A stretch of 64,000 nt of DNA, taken from contig CANKJK010000001.1 in NCBI GenBank assembly GCA_947482665.1, positions 345,582 through 409,581 of the forward strand. The letters are read 5' to 3'. A program made the position numbers and the translations under genes. Source of the DNA: Acidobacteriota bacterium (GTDB lineage: Bacteria > Acidobacteriota > Vicinamibacteria > Vicinamibacterales > UBA2999). Under the pieces are notes generated by a model. The model saw only the letters and a program-made list of their open reading frames with translations, had not been told where the DNA came from and searched no databases. Below, one piece after another: positions 1 to 10,308 of this stretch; positions within the stretch are counted from its first letter, which is position 1; the number at the start of each line of letters is the position of its first letter.

Positions 1-2
1 AG

Positions 3-932
3 GCCGGTATCCCGGGGCTGGCGGCGCTCGTCAGCCAGAACGGACTCACTGAGTGGGAGCGCGGCTTCGGGCAGCGGAGCATCGAGCGCAATCTGCCGGT
101 CCTGTCGGATACGCCTTTTCCCGTCGGTGGGCTGACGCAGGCCTTTTCCTCCACCTTGGCGCTCCAGTGCGTGGACGGGGGGCAGGCAACGCTGGATGAT
201 GCGGTCAGCCGTTGGGTCCCGTCGAGTGCCCCCGACCTCACGCTGGGTCTCCTGCTGAGCCATGGAATTCCCGGTGATGGCTTCCGGTATGACGCTGCCC
301 GCTTCACGCAGCTGACGCCGATGATCGAGGATTGCTTCGAGCGCCCGATTGCGAATGTCGTGGCGACCGAGATTCTGGACCGCCTGGCGATGCGTGCGTC
401 GGTGCCGGGAACTGACCTGATGCTTCAGGGCAATGATGCGCGGGCCGCATTTGATGCCCAGGTTCTCTCCCGGTACGAGGGGGTGTTGGACCAGGTGGCC
501 ACGGCCTACCGTCTTGACCGAGCGGGCCGCCCTGTCCGCGTGGAACAGTTGCCGGCGGGCCTCAATGCCTCCACTGGCCTGGTGACCAGCGTGCGGGATC
601 TCGGCCGCTTTGCCTCGGCGCTGGATGACGATGTGCTCATGTCCCAAGCGACCCGGACGCTCGCATGGTCGAGCCGCGTGTCGGCGGCCGGCAAGCCAAC
701 CCCAGCTGGTCTGGGCTGGTTCGTGCAGAGCTACCGCGGTGAACCCCTCGTCTGGCAATTCGGCTCCCTGAACGACGGCTACTCGTCGCTGCTGTTGATG
801 CTGCCCAGGCGGCGACTTGTGTTCGCGCTGCTGGCCAACACCGACGGACTCAGTGCCCCGTTCGCGCTTGCCAATGGCGACGCGACAGTCTCTCCCTTTG
901 CCGAGCTTTTCCTTCGCACGTTCCTGCCCTGA
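3..932 (+). CDS. Beta-lactamase/class C serine hydrolase family protein, 5' truncated by window, catalytic motifs degenerate
   Basis: Open frame runs to window start; class C fold-like segments (LLLSHGIPG, VATEILDRLAM, GLGWFVQSY, LVFALLANTDG) but SxxK, YxN and HxG motifs not conserved. Confidence 0.7.
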   Translation, partial: AGIPGLAALVSQNGLTEWERGFGQRSIERNLPVLSDTPFPVGGLTQAFSSTLALQCVDGGQATLDDAVSRWVPSSAPDLTLGLLLSHGIPGDGFRYDAARFTQLTPMIEDCFERPIANVVATEILDRLAMRASVPGTDLMLQGNDARAAFDAQVLSRYEGVLDQVATAYRLDRAGRPVRVEQLPAGLNASTGLVTSVRDLGRFASALDDDVLMSQATRTLAWSSRVSAAGKPTPAGLGWFVQSYRGEPLVWQFGSLNDGYSSLLLMLPRRRLVFALLANTDGLSAPFALANGDATVSPFAELFLRTFLP

Positions 933-936
933 CCGG

Positions 937-1533
937 GTGATTCGCACAGCTCTTGCGACTGTGGCCCTCTGGGCCGCGTTGGCGCCAGCCGGCGCGTCGG
1001 CGGACTGGCTGGTGACGCCGTTTGTCGGGGCCAAGGTGGATGCCAAGACCAATCTCGTCGATCTCGATCAGGCGTCCGGGTCGACGAAACCGGGCGTCGG
1101 CGTGTCGCTCAGCCGGATCGGTCAGGGGGTGGTTGGTGTTGAGGCGGACCTCGGCTATCTCCCGGGATTCTTCGATTCGTCCACGCGAGGGGGGCTGGTG
1201 TCGTCCAGTCGCGTGGTGAGCCTCACGGGGCTTGTCGTGGCCTCAGCCCCGGCGCGTGTGATGCGAGACTCGCTCCGCCCCTACGCCACGCTGGGCGCCG
1301 GCTGGATCCATGTCGGCATGACGGACCTGCGCGGCGTGCTGGGCGTGAGCGACAACTATGCTGCGGTCGCGGTGGGTGCCGGAGCCATCGGGCGCACCGG
1401 GCGCAAGACGAGCGTCCGATTCGACCTGCGCCGGCTTCAGACGGTCACCGCCGGTCACGCCCGCACCGTCGGATTTGGTTCCGCCCACCTGAGCTTCTGG
1501 CGGGCGTCCGTCGGCCTCAGCCTTCACTACTGA
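937..1533 (+). CDS. Outer-membrane beta-barrel-like secreted protein
   Basis: GTG start 5 nt after upstream stop; signal peptide VIRTALATVALWAALAPAGASA then alternating beta-strand pattern; ends in aromatic SLHY. Confidence 0.6.
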   Translation: MIRTALATVALWAALAPAGASADWLVTPFVGAKVDAKTNLVDLDQASGSTKPGVGVSLSRIGQGVVGVEADLGYLPGFFDSSTRGGLVSSSRVVSLTGLVVASAPARVMRDSLRPYATLGAGWIHVGMTDLRGVLGVSDNYAAVAVGAGAIGRTGRKTSVRFDLRRLQTVTAGHARTVGFGSAHLSFWRASVGLSLHY

Positions 1534-1540
1534 GAGAGCA

Positions 1541-1573
1541 CCGGGGACGGCACACCCGCACTGCAATCCCCGG
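1541..1573. terminator. Possible bidirectional hairpin between convergent genes
   Basis: CCGGGGA ... TCCCCGG 7-bp inverted repeat between convergent stops at 1533 and 1581; no T-tract. Confidence 0.25.
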
Positions 1574-1580
1574 ACGGGCC

Positions 1581-4181
<2,601 letters not shown>

Positions 4182-4207
4182 GGTGTCCTCCGGAATTCAC
4201 AACGTGC

Positions 4208-5155
4208 TCAGTTATCCAGCGCGGCCAGCATCTCCCAGAGTTCCCGTGCCTTGGGAGAGAGCGCGGACGGCAGCTGAATGTCGACTCGCGCGTACGCATC
4301 GCCGGTGTCGGCGGGTCTTCCCGCTTGCGGCATGCCGTAGCCCTTCACGCGGAAGAGCTGGCCCGGCTGCGTGAGCGGGGGAATGCGCAGGCGGACCGGC
4401 GTGCCGCTAATCGTCGGGACCGAGGCCTCGCCGCCAAGGACCGCCGTGGTCGCAGGCAGCCGCAATTTCACATACAGGTCCCGCTCCCGCCGTTCGAAGG
4501 TGGGATGCGGCGCAATCCGAATACGGAGGTAGAGATCTCCGGCCGCACCAGCCACCTGTTCGCCTTCGCCGGCGACCCGGACCCGGCTGCCATCAGTGAC
4601 GCCGGCCGGAATGCGGACGTCCACGGTGCGGGTGCCCGCTGTCGCCGGAAGCGTCAGGCGCTTGGTCATGCCGCGATAGGCCTCCTCAAGCGTGAGCTCC
4701 AGTTCATGCTCGATGTCGCGGCCGCGACGCGCCCGGCGGCCGGGTCTGGCCGCACCGCGACGAGCCTGCGGCCCCGCGCCAGCGCCTGGGGCACCGCCGA
4801 AGAAAGTGCTGAAGAAGTCGGAGAAGGCCCCGTCCCCCCCGAAGAGATCGGCCATTTCCTCGGGGCTGACACTCCGGCCGCCAGGCCCCGGATGCCCGGC
4901 TTCATGGGGCCCTGGCTGGGCGTGTTCGTACTGTCGCCAGTTCGCGCCGAGTTCGTCGTACTTGCGGCGGGAGTCCGGGTTGCCCAGGACCTCATTCGCC
5001 TCGTTGATGTCCTTGAAACGGGCCTCGGCCTTCGCGTCGCCCGGATTGACGTCGGGGTGGTATTTACGCGCCAGCTTCCGGTAGGCCTGCTTGATCTCCT
5101 TCTCGGTAGAGGAGCGGGTCACTCCGAGAGCGGCGTAATAGTCCTTGAACTCCAT
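4208..5155 (-). CDS. cbpA: DnaJ/CbpA-type J-domain co-chaperone
   Basis: J domain with HPD (YRKLARKYHPDVNPGD), Gly-rich region, DnaJ C-terminal domains; no Cys-rich zinc domain. Confidence 0.93.
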   Translation of the reverse strand: MEFKDYYAALGVTRSSTEKEIKQAYRKLARKYHPDVNPGDAKAEARFKDINEANEVLGNPDSRRKYDELGANWRQYEHAQPGPHEAGHPGPGGRSVSPEEMADLFGGDGAFSDFFSTFFGGAPGAGAGPQARRGAARPGRRARRGRDIEHELELTLEEAYRGMTKRLTLPATAGTRTVDVRIPAGVTDGSRVRVAGEGEQVAGAAGDLYLRIRIAPHPTFERRERDLYVKLRLPATTAVLGGEASVPTISGTPVRLRIPPLTQPGQLFRVKGYGMPQAGRPADTGDAYARVDIQLPSALSPKARELWEMLAALDN

Positions 5156-5164
5156 CGCGGCCCT

Positions 5165-5503
5165 CTAGAATCCGATGATCTGGTTGAGGCGACGCACTTC
5201 TGCGCCCAACTGCCGTCGGCCCTGCGGTGTGTCGACACCGCCGTCGTCGAGTAACGGCCGCACCCGCTGGACAACCTCAGCCACCGCCAGCAGCCGCTGT
5301 ACGCCGGCAAGGTTCACGCGGTGTTCATCCACAAGTCTGCGGATGAGCCGGATCCGTGCCAGCTCGTCGAGGGAGTACACCCGCATACTGCCGAGTGTTC
5401 GTGACGGTCGTACCAGTCCGAGCCGCTCGTATTTCCGCAGCGTCTGAGGATGCATCCCCAGCATCCCCGCGGCCACACTGATGAGAAAGACTGCCTGTGT
5501 CAT
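5165..5503 (-). CDS. hspR: MerR-family heat-shock repressor HspR
   Basis: ISVAAGMLGMHPQTLRKYERLGLVRPSRT HTH; upstream of cbpA and clpB. Confidence 0.85.
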   Translation of the reverse strand: MTQAVFLISVAAGMLGMHPQTLRKYERLGLVRPSRTLGSMRVYSLDELARIRLIRRLVDEHRVNLAGVQRLLAVAEVVQRVRPLLDDGGVDTPQGRRQLGAEVRRLNQIIGF

Positions 5504-5535
5504 GTCGCTCCGGGCTACAAAGGTGAGCCTATTCG

Positions 5536-5566
5536 ACTCTAGGCATTGATACGGTTCATGTCAATG
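5536..5566 (-). promoter_or_regulatory. sigma70-like promoter with HAIR-like operator for hspR-cbpA-clpB
   Basis: Minus strand TTGACA-N17-TAGAGT; inverted repeat CATTGA-N11-TCAATG (5544-5566) overlaps -35 and spacer. Confidence 0.65.
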
Positions 5567-5623
5567 TATGTTCCCGTTGCACGGGGGCGGGCGTTGAGGC
5601 GAACAGTCAGGTAATCTGAGGAC

Positions 5624-6355
5624 GTGGGTGCAGACGTACTGACCATTGCCATGCTCGTCGGCCTTGAAGGCCTGCTGAGCGCCGACAACGCCTTGGTGAT
5701 CGCCGTGATGGTGCTGGGACTGCCAAAGCGGGAGCAGAAGCAGGCCATGCGCTACGGCATGGGTGGGGCCTTCGTCTTCAGGGCCGTGGCGATCTTCCTG
5801 GCCGCGTATCTCATCCGGGTGGCATGGGTGAAGGTGGCCGGCGGGGCATACCTCCTCTATCTCACGGGCTCGCACTTCCTTGGGGGCGGAGACACCGACG
5901 AGCGCCGCACCCCACTGGGGCCGCGGACCATTCTGGGCCTCTCGCCCTTCTGGTCAACCGTCCTGCGGGTGGAACTGGTCGATGTGGCATTTTCGATTGA
6001 TTCCATCCTGGTGGCCGTCGCCATGTCTCCCAAGCTGTGGGTCATCATCACCGGGGGCATCCTGGGCATCGTGGCGATGCGGCTGGTTGCCGGCCGGCTG
6101 CTGGCCCTTATTGAGCGCTATCCCGTGCTCGTGGATGGGGCGTTCGTCATCATCGCGTGGGTCGGCATCAAGCTCCTGCTGGAATACCTCCACACCGTCG
6201 GCCTTGTCGGCTTCGAAGTGCCGAAGTGGCTCTCGCTCGGTGCCATCGCCGTCATCTTCGGCGCGTTCGTCGCCTACGCGGTGTGGAAAGGGGAGGCCGA
6301 GCCCGAGGCGACGGCTGCTCGCGCCGACGCCCTGGTGGAGCAGGAGTTCGAGTGA
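5624..6355 (+). CDS. TerC family integral membrane protein
   Basis: GLEGLLSADNALVIAVMV and ELVDVAFSIDSILVAVAM motifs, multiple TM helices. Confidence 0.88.
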   Translation: MGADVLTIAMLVGLEGLLSADNALVIAVMVLGLPKREQKQAMRYGMGGAFVFRAVAIFLAAYLIRVAWVKVAGGAYLLYLTGSHFLGGGDTDERRTPLGPRTILGLSPFWSTVLRVELVDVAFSIDSILVAVAMSPKLWVIITGGILGIVAMRLVAGRLLALIERYPVLVDGAFVIIAWVGIKLLLEYLHTVGLVGFEVPKWLSLGAIAVIFGAFVAYAVWKGEAEPEATAARADALVEQEFE

Positions 6356-7071
6356 GGGCGGAAGCGCTCCCGACTGAGGCGCTGGTGCGGCTGAACAGCG
6401 CCAGTGTTGCGGCGCGACTGGTGTCCAGTGTCGTGCACGACCTGAACAACGGATTGCTGGTCATCGGCGGGTCGGTCGAGCTGATGGAGGATACCCCGCT
6501 CACCGAACAGCAGCGGCCGCGACTGGAGCGCATCGGGCGGCAACAATTGCAGATGGCTGAGACGTTGCGGGAGTTGACTGCCGTGCTGAAGCCGGAGGAG
6601 ACCGACCGGAAGTGCGAAGTCGCGGCCACCGTCGCGCACGCCTGCCACCTGCGCGCAACGGCGTTCCGGCGCCTGGGGATTCAGGTCAAGGGTCTCCCCG
6701 TCGATCGGGTCGGATTTCACGTGTCTCTGCCATCCGATCGCCTCCTGCAGATTCTGCTGAATCTGCTGCTCAATGCGGAGTCGGCGCTGCGCGACGCGCC
6801 AGTACGAGAGCTTGAGCTGCAGCTGGTGGAATCATCGGGTAACGCTCGGCTGACCCTGTCCGATTCGGGCCCGGGCTTTCCGGCGGCTCTGAGACCAACA
6901 CTGGGACAGCCGTTCGTCACCGCGACTCCCGAAGAATCGGCGGGCCTGGGCCTGTTCGTCTCGCGAGTGCTGGCGGAGCGGGCAGGCGGTTCGCTGACGC
7001 TCGGAGGCGAAGCAGGTGGCGCCAGGCTTGACCTGACGCTCCCGCTATGTCGACTACCAGAAGGGCGCTAG
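6352..7071 (+). CDS. Soluble two-component sensor histidine kinase (FlrB/FleS-like by context)
   Basis: H-box VVHDLNNGLLVIGGSVELM, N-box LLNLLLNAESAL, G boxes LSDSGPGFP / SAGLGLFVSRVL; GTG start overlaps terC stop. Confidence 0.8.
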   Translation: MRAEALPTEALVRLNSASVAARLVSSVVHDLNNGLLVIGGSVELMEDTPLTEQQRPRLERIGRQQLQMAETLRELTAVLKPEETDRKCEVAATVAHACHLRATAFRRLGIQVKGLPVDRVGFHVSLPSDRLLQILLNLLLNAESALRDAPVRELELQLVESSGNARLTLSDSGPGFPAALRPTLGQPFVTATPEESAGLGLFVSRVLAERAGGSLTLGGEAGGARLDLTLPLCRLPEGR

Positions 7072-8456
7072 GCGACGTTCAGCCGCTGCAGCTTGTCGAT
7101 AAACGTGGTCCGGCTCAGATTGAGGAGCCGTGCGGCCTGGCGCTTGTTTCCGCCGGTCTTTTCAAGGCACTGCAGAATCAGATCGCGCTCAAGGCTGGAG
7201 ACGACGTCCGTGAAGCTGATGCCTTCGTCGGGAATCGTCGGCGTGGAGGCCACGCTTCCGGAGGTACGCTCCCGCAACTGGGCTGGCAGGGTGTCGGGGC
7301 CAATTTCTACCGACGCACCGCTCATCGCCACGGCGTGTTCAATCGCGTTCTCAAACTGCCGGATGTTCCCAGGCCAGTGGTACGCCATGAGGATACGGAG
7401 CGAGTCCTGCGAGAGGGTCTTCGCAGGCAGGCCGTTGTCCTTGCACGACTTCTCCACAAAATGTCGTGCCAGAAGCGGGATGTCCTCAAGACGCGTCCGC
7501 AGTGGCGGCAGCGTCACCGGGATCACGTTGAGCCGGTAATACAGGTCCTCGCGGAACGTGCCCTCCTTCACCATCTGGCGCAGGTCGGAGTTGGTGGCGG
7601 CGATGATGCGAATGTCGAACTTCATCGACTTTGAATCGCCTACGCGCTCGATCTCCCGCTCCTGCAGTGCCCGCAGGAGCTTTGACTGCAGGGGGATCGG
7701 CATGGACGACACTTCATCGATGAAGAGAGTGCCCCGGTGAGCCAGCTCGAAGCGTCCGACGCGGGCGGATACAGCGCCCGTGAAGGCGCCCTTCACGTGG
7801 CCGAAGAGTTCAGCCTCAGCAAGATTCTCCGGTATGGCGGCAGCGTTGAAGGCGACGAAGGCGTGGGCGGCGCGGGGGCTGTTGTGATGAATCGTTCGCG
7901 CGATGAGTTCCTTGCCCGTGCCGGTCTCGCCCTCGATGAGGACCGTACTGTTCATCGGTGCCACCAGCTCCAGGGTCGAGAAGAGGTGCTGCATCGTGCT
8001 GTGGCGGCCGATCACATTGTCGAAGCTGAAGCGGCCCCGCAACTGGGCGCGTAGAGCCGCGTTCTCCGTCCGAAGACGTCTCTGGTCGATCGAGGCCCTG
8101 AGCACGCGCGCAAGCTGTGTGATCTGAAAGGGCTTGATATAGAAGTCGATGGCACCGCGCTTGATTGCGGCCACAGCATCAGTCACGCCGCCAAACCCCG
8201 TGATGACCACCGCGCTGATGTCGGGGTACCGCCGCATCGCCTCATCAAGGACTGCCATGCCGTCTCCATCCGGCAGCCGGAGATCCACGACGAGCGCGTC
8301 GTAGGCGAACCCTTTGATCCGGTCAAGGGCGTCGGCGGCATCTCCCGACTGGGCCGCCGCGAATCCCTCCTGCTCAAGGGACTCGGCGATGGTGGCGCGG
8401 AGGTCCTGTTCATCCTCGACGATCAGTACGGAGATGGGCGTGGTCGCTGGAGTCAT
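7068..8456 (-). CDS. sigma54-dependent NtrC/FlrC-type response regulator
   Basis: REC domain, AAA+ with GEXGTGKE and GAFTGA, Fis-type HTH (GGNKRQAARLLNLSRTTF); start uncertain (ORF extends to 8534). Confidence 0.93.
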   Translation of the reverse strand: MTPATTPISVLIVEDEQDLRATIAESLEQEGFAAAQSGDAADALDRIKGFAYDALVVDLRLPDGDGMAVLDEAMRRYPDISAVVITGFGGVTDAVAAIKRGAIDFYIKPFQITQLARVLRASIDQRRLRTENAALRAQLRGRFSFDNVIGRHSTMQHLFSTLELVAPMNSTVLIEGETGTGKELIARTIHHNSPRAAHAFVAFNAAAIPENLAEAELFGHVKGAFTGAVSARVGRFELAHRGTLFIDEVSSMPIPLQSKLLRALQEREIERVGDSKSMKFDIRIIAATNSDLRQMVKEGTFREDLYYRLNVIPVTLPPLRTRLEDIPLLARHFVEKSCKDNGLPAKTLSQDSLRILMAYHWPGNIRQFENAIEHAVAMSGASVEIGPDTLPAQLRERTSGSVASTPTIPDEGISFTDVVSSLERDLILQCLEKTGGNKRQAARLLNLSRTTFIDKLQRLNVA

Positions 8457-8530
8457 GGTTTTGACGTTCTGCATCATAGCCGTGTCGGGAATCCGGCACC
8501 AGGCACTTGCCTGAGCCATCGCTGAGCTGT

Positions 8531-8557
8531 TCAAGTCCTAAGAAGGCCTTCCGATTA
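8531..8557 (+). promoter_or_regulatory. Candidate sigma28 (FliA) promoter
   Basis: TCAAGTCC-N11-TCCGATTA, same layout as fliC and 63241 candidates. Confidence 0.55.
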
Positions 8558-8611
8558 CGTGTCTACGTAGGCTGCAGATACTCATTTTGGTTAGCGAAAT
8601 CTGCAAACAGC

Positions 8612-9088
8612 ATGCCGTCAGATGTGCCGGATTACCGTCTTCGCGTCCTGATTGTGGACGATGAGCCCGACATCCGGGCCCTGTTGGAGGAGGTGTGCCG
8701 CGTCAGGGACTTTGCAGTTCTGACCGCAAAGGACGGCCTTGACGCGATCGGCGTACTGACGAGGAGCCCGGAAGCGCCGGATATCGTCATCTCCGACGTA
8801 CAGATGCCCGGGGCGGACGGCTTCGCGGTTCTGGAAGCGGCCTTGCAAAAGTCGCCCAGGACCCAGGTCGTGTTGATCACCGGTTACGGTACAGATGAAG
8901 GGCGGGCGCGCGCACAGCAGGGTGGCGCCGTGGCCTACCTCCTGAAGCCGGCATCCCTCCCCACGATCACCGCGATGCTTGACCAGCTCGCCAAGACGGC
9001 CGCTGACGCCCGGGCTGCAGGGCACGGACATCCGTCCCGTTCGTGTCGGTATCCCGGCGCAGCCACAGAGCCCAACCCGAAATCCTGA
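8612..9088 (+). CDS. Single-domain response regulator (receiver)
   Basis: VLIVDDEPDIRALLEE ... DIVISDVQMPGADGF ... YLLKP; no output domain. Confidence 0.85.
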   Translation: MPSDVPDYRLRVLIVDDEPDIRALLEEVCRVRDFAVLTAKDGLDAIGVLTRSPEAPDIVISDVQMPGADGFAVLEAALQKSPRTQVVLITGYGTDEGRARAQQGGAVAYLLKPASLPTITAMLDQLAKTAADARAAGHGHPSRSCRYPGAATEPNPKS

Positions 9089-9110
9089 GCAATTCCACGC
9101 TCTTCACTCC

Positions 9111-9127
9111 CGGCATCTGTCTTGCGA
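9111..9127 (+). promoter_or_regulatory. Candidate sigma54 promoter upstream of flgB
   Basis: CGGCATCTGTCTTGCGA; GG/GC with -24/-12 spacing and TTGC. Confidence 0.6.
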
Positions 9128-9214
9128 TGTGAGCCGGTGCCGGCAGGTGAATTCCCGAGTCGGTATTCGGCAGCCCGCGGCCATTCTTGAGGCCGTCGGC
9201 AGGAGAGCACAGCG

Positions 9215-9568
9215 ATGGATGGGATCAGAGACCTGGATGTTGTCACGGCCCTTCGGCGTCAGATGACGATCTCGGCTGCGCGCCAGGTCGCCTCCGCAGG
9301 CAACCTCGCAAACGCCGAGACCCCCGGCTACGAAGCCGTTGAGCCAACCTTTGCGGACACCCTCGCCAGCAGCGTGAGTGACCCCGGAGCGCTATCGGTC
9401 GGCGTGCAACCCGTACCCGGCCTTCCCGCTCGTCGCGATGGCAACACCGTACAAGTGGATCGCGAACTGCTCACCATGGGACGCGCCGCAGGCGACTTTG
9501 CCGCGGCACAGACCGCTCTGGCCGCCAAGTTCCGGCTGGTCCGCTACGCCATCAACGAGGGCCGGTAA
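9215..9568 (+). CDS. flgB: Flagellar basal-body rod protein FlgB
   Basis: ASAGNLANAETPGYEAVEPTFADTL rod signature; precedes flgC. Confidence 0.93.
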   Translation: MDGIRDLDVVTALRRQMTISAARQVASAGNLANAETPGYEAVEPTFADTLASSVSDPGALSVGVQPVPGLPARRDGNTVQVDRELLTMGRAAGDFAAAQTALAAKFRLVRYAINEGR

Positions 9569-9570
9569 GT

Positions 9571-9999
9571 ATGGCTACCCTCAACGCCGCGATGTCGGCG
9601 AGCGCCAGCGCGCTCGCGGTCCAGCGAACGCGCATCGAAGTCGCTGTGTCCAACATGGCCAATGCCGAGTCCACGAAGGGCGCCAATGGCCAGCCGTACA
9701 GGCGCAGGAACGTGCTGCTGGCGCCAGAGCCGGTGGCGTCCTTCGACGCCACGCTTGGGGGCATGCAGGCCACCGGCGTGCAGGTCACCGGCATCACCGA
9801 GGACCAGACGCCGTTCAAGCGACGGTATGACCCGGGGCACCCGGATGCGGATCCCGACGGCTTCGTGTCGATGCCGAACATCGACGCCCCCGAGGAAATG
9901 GTCGACATGATGGGCGCCGCCCGTGCCTATCAGGCGAACCTCGCGGCCATCGGCATGATCCGGGATCTCGTCAACAAGTCATTGGAGCTGGGGAAGTAA
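9571..9999 (+). CDS. flgC: Flagellar basal-body rod protein FlgC
   Basis: MANAES, GVQVTGITEDQTPFKRRYDPGHPDADPDGFVSMPNI. Confidence 0.95.
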   Translation: MATLNAAMSASASALAVQRTRIEVAVSNMANAESTKGANGQPYRRRNVLLAPEPVASFDATLGGMQATGVQVTGITEDQTPFKRRYDPGHPDADPDGFVSMPNIDAPEEMVDMMGAARAYQANLAAIGMIRDLVNKSLELGK

Positions 10000-10002
10000 G
10001 CC

Positions 10003-10296
10003 ATGCCGATTGATCGGGTGCAAGGATCGTCGTTTGAGTCGGCCCTGAAAGGGGTCTCGACAATGGCGACGGGTGGCGCGGGTGGATTTGCCGAGGCACT
10101 GCAGGGGCTGGTCAAGTCGGTCGAGGAGTCATCGGCCGGCGCAAACTCGGCGGTGACCGGCATGCTCGACAAGACCAATGACGTGCACGACGCCATGATC
10201 GCGCTGCAACGGGCAGAGATGGCGCTCGAACTCACGGTGCAGGTCCGCAACAAACTCGTGGCGGCCTATCAGGACGTCATGCGGATGCCGGTCTAG
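10003..10296 (+). CDS. fliE: Flagellar hook-basal body complex protein FliE
   Basis: DVHDAMIALQRAEMALELTVQVRNKLVAAYQDVMRMPV. Confidence 0.95.
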   Translation: MPIDRVQGSSFESALKGVSTMATGGAGGFAEALQGLVKSVEESSAGANSAVTGMLDKTNDVHDAMIALQRAEMALELTVQVRNKLVAAYQDVMRMPV

Positions 10297-10308
10297 TCAG
10301 GTTCAGAC

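Noticed and set aside
8493-8510. CGGCACCAGGCACTTGC near the start of the sigma54 activator gene
   Set aside because: GG-to-GC spacing 2 nt too long; not counted as a promoter
8996-9007. ACGGCCGCTGAC as a further enhancer site for the flgB promoter
   Set aside because: Inside the receiver coding sequence and only a partial match to the palindrome at 42472; not distinguishable from GC-rich background
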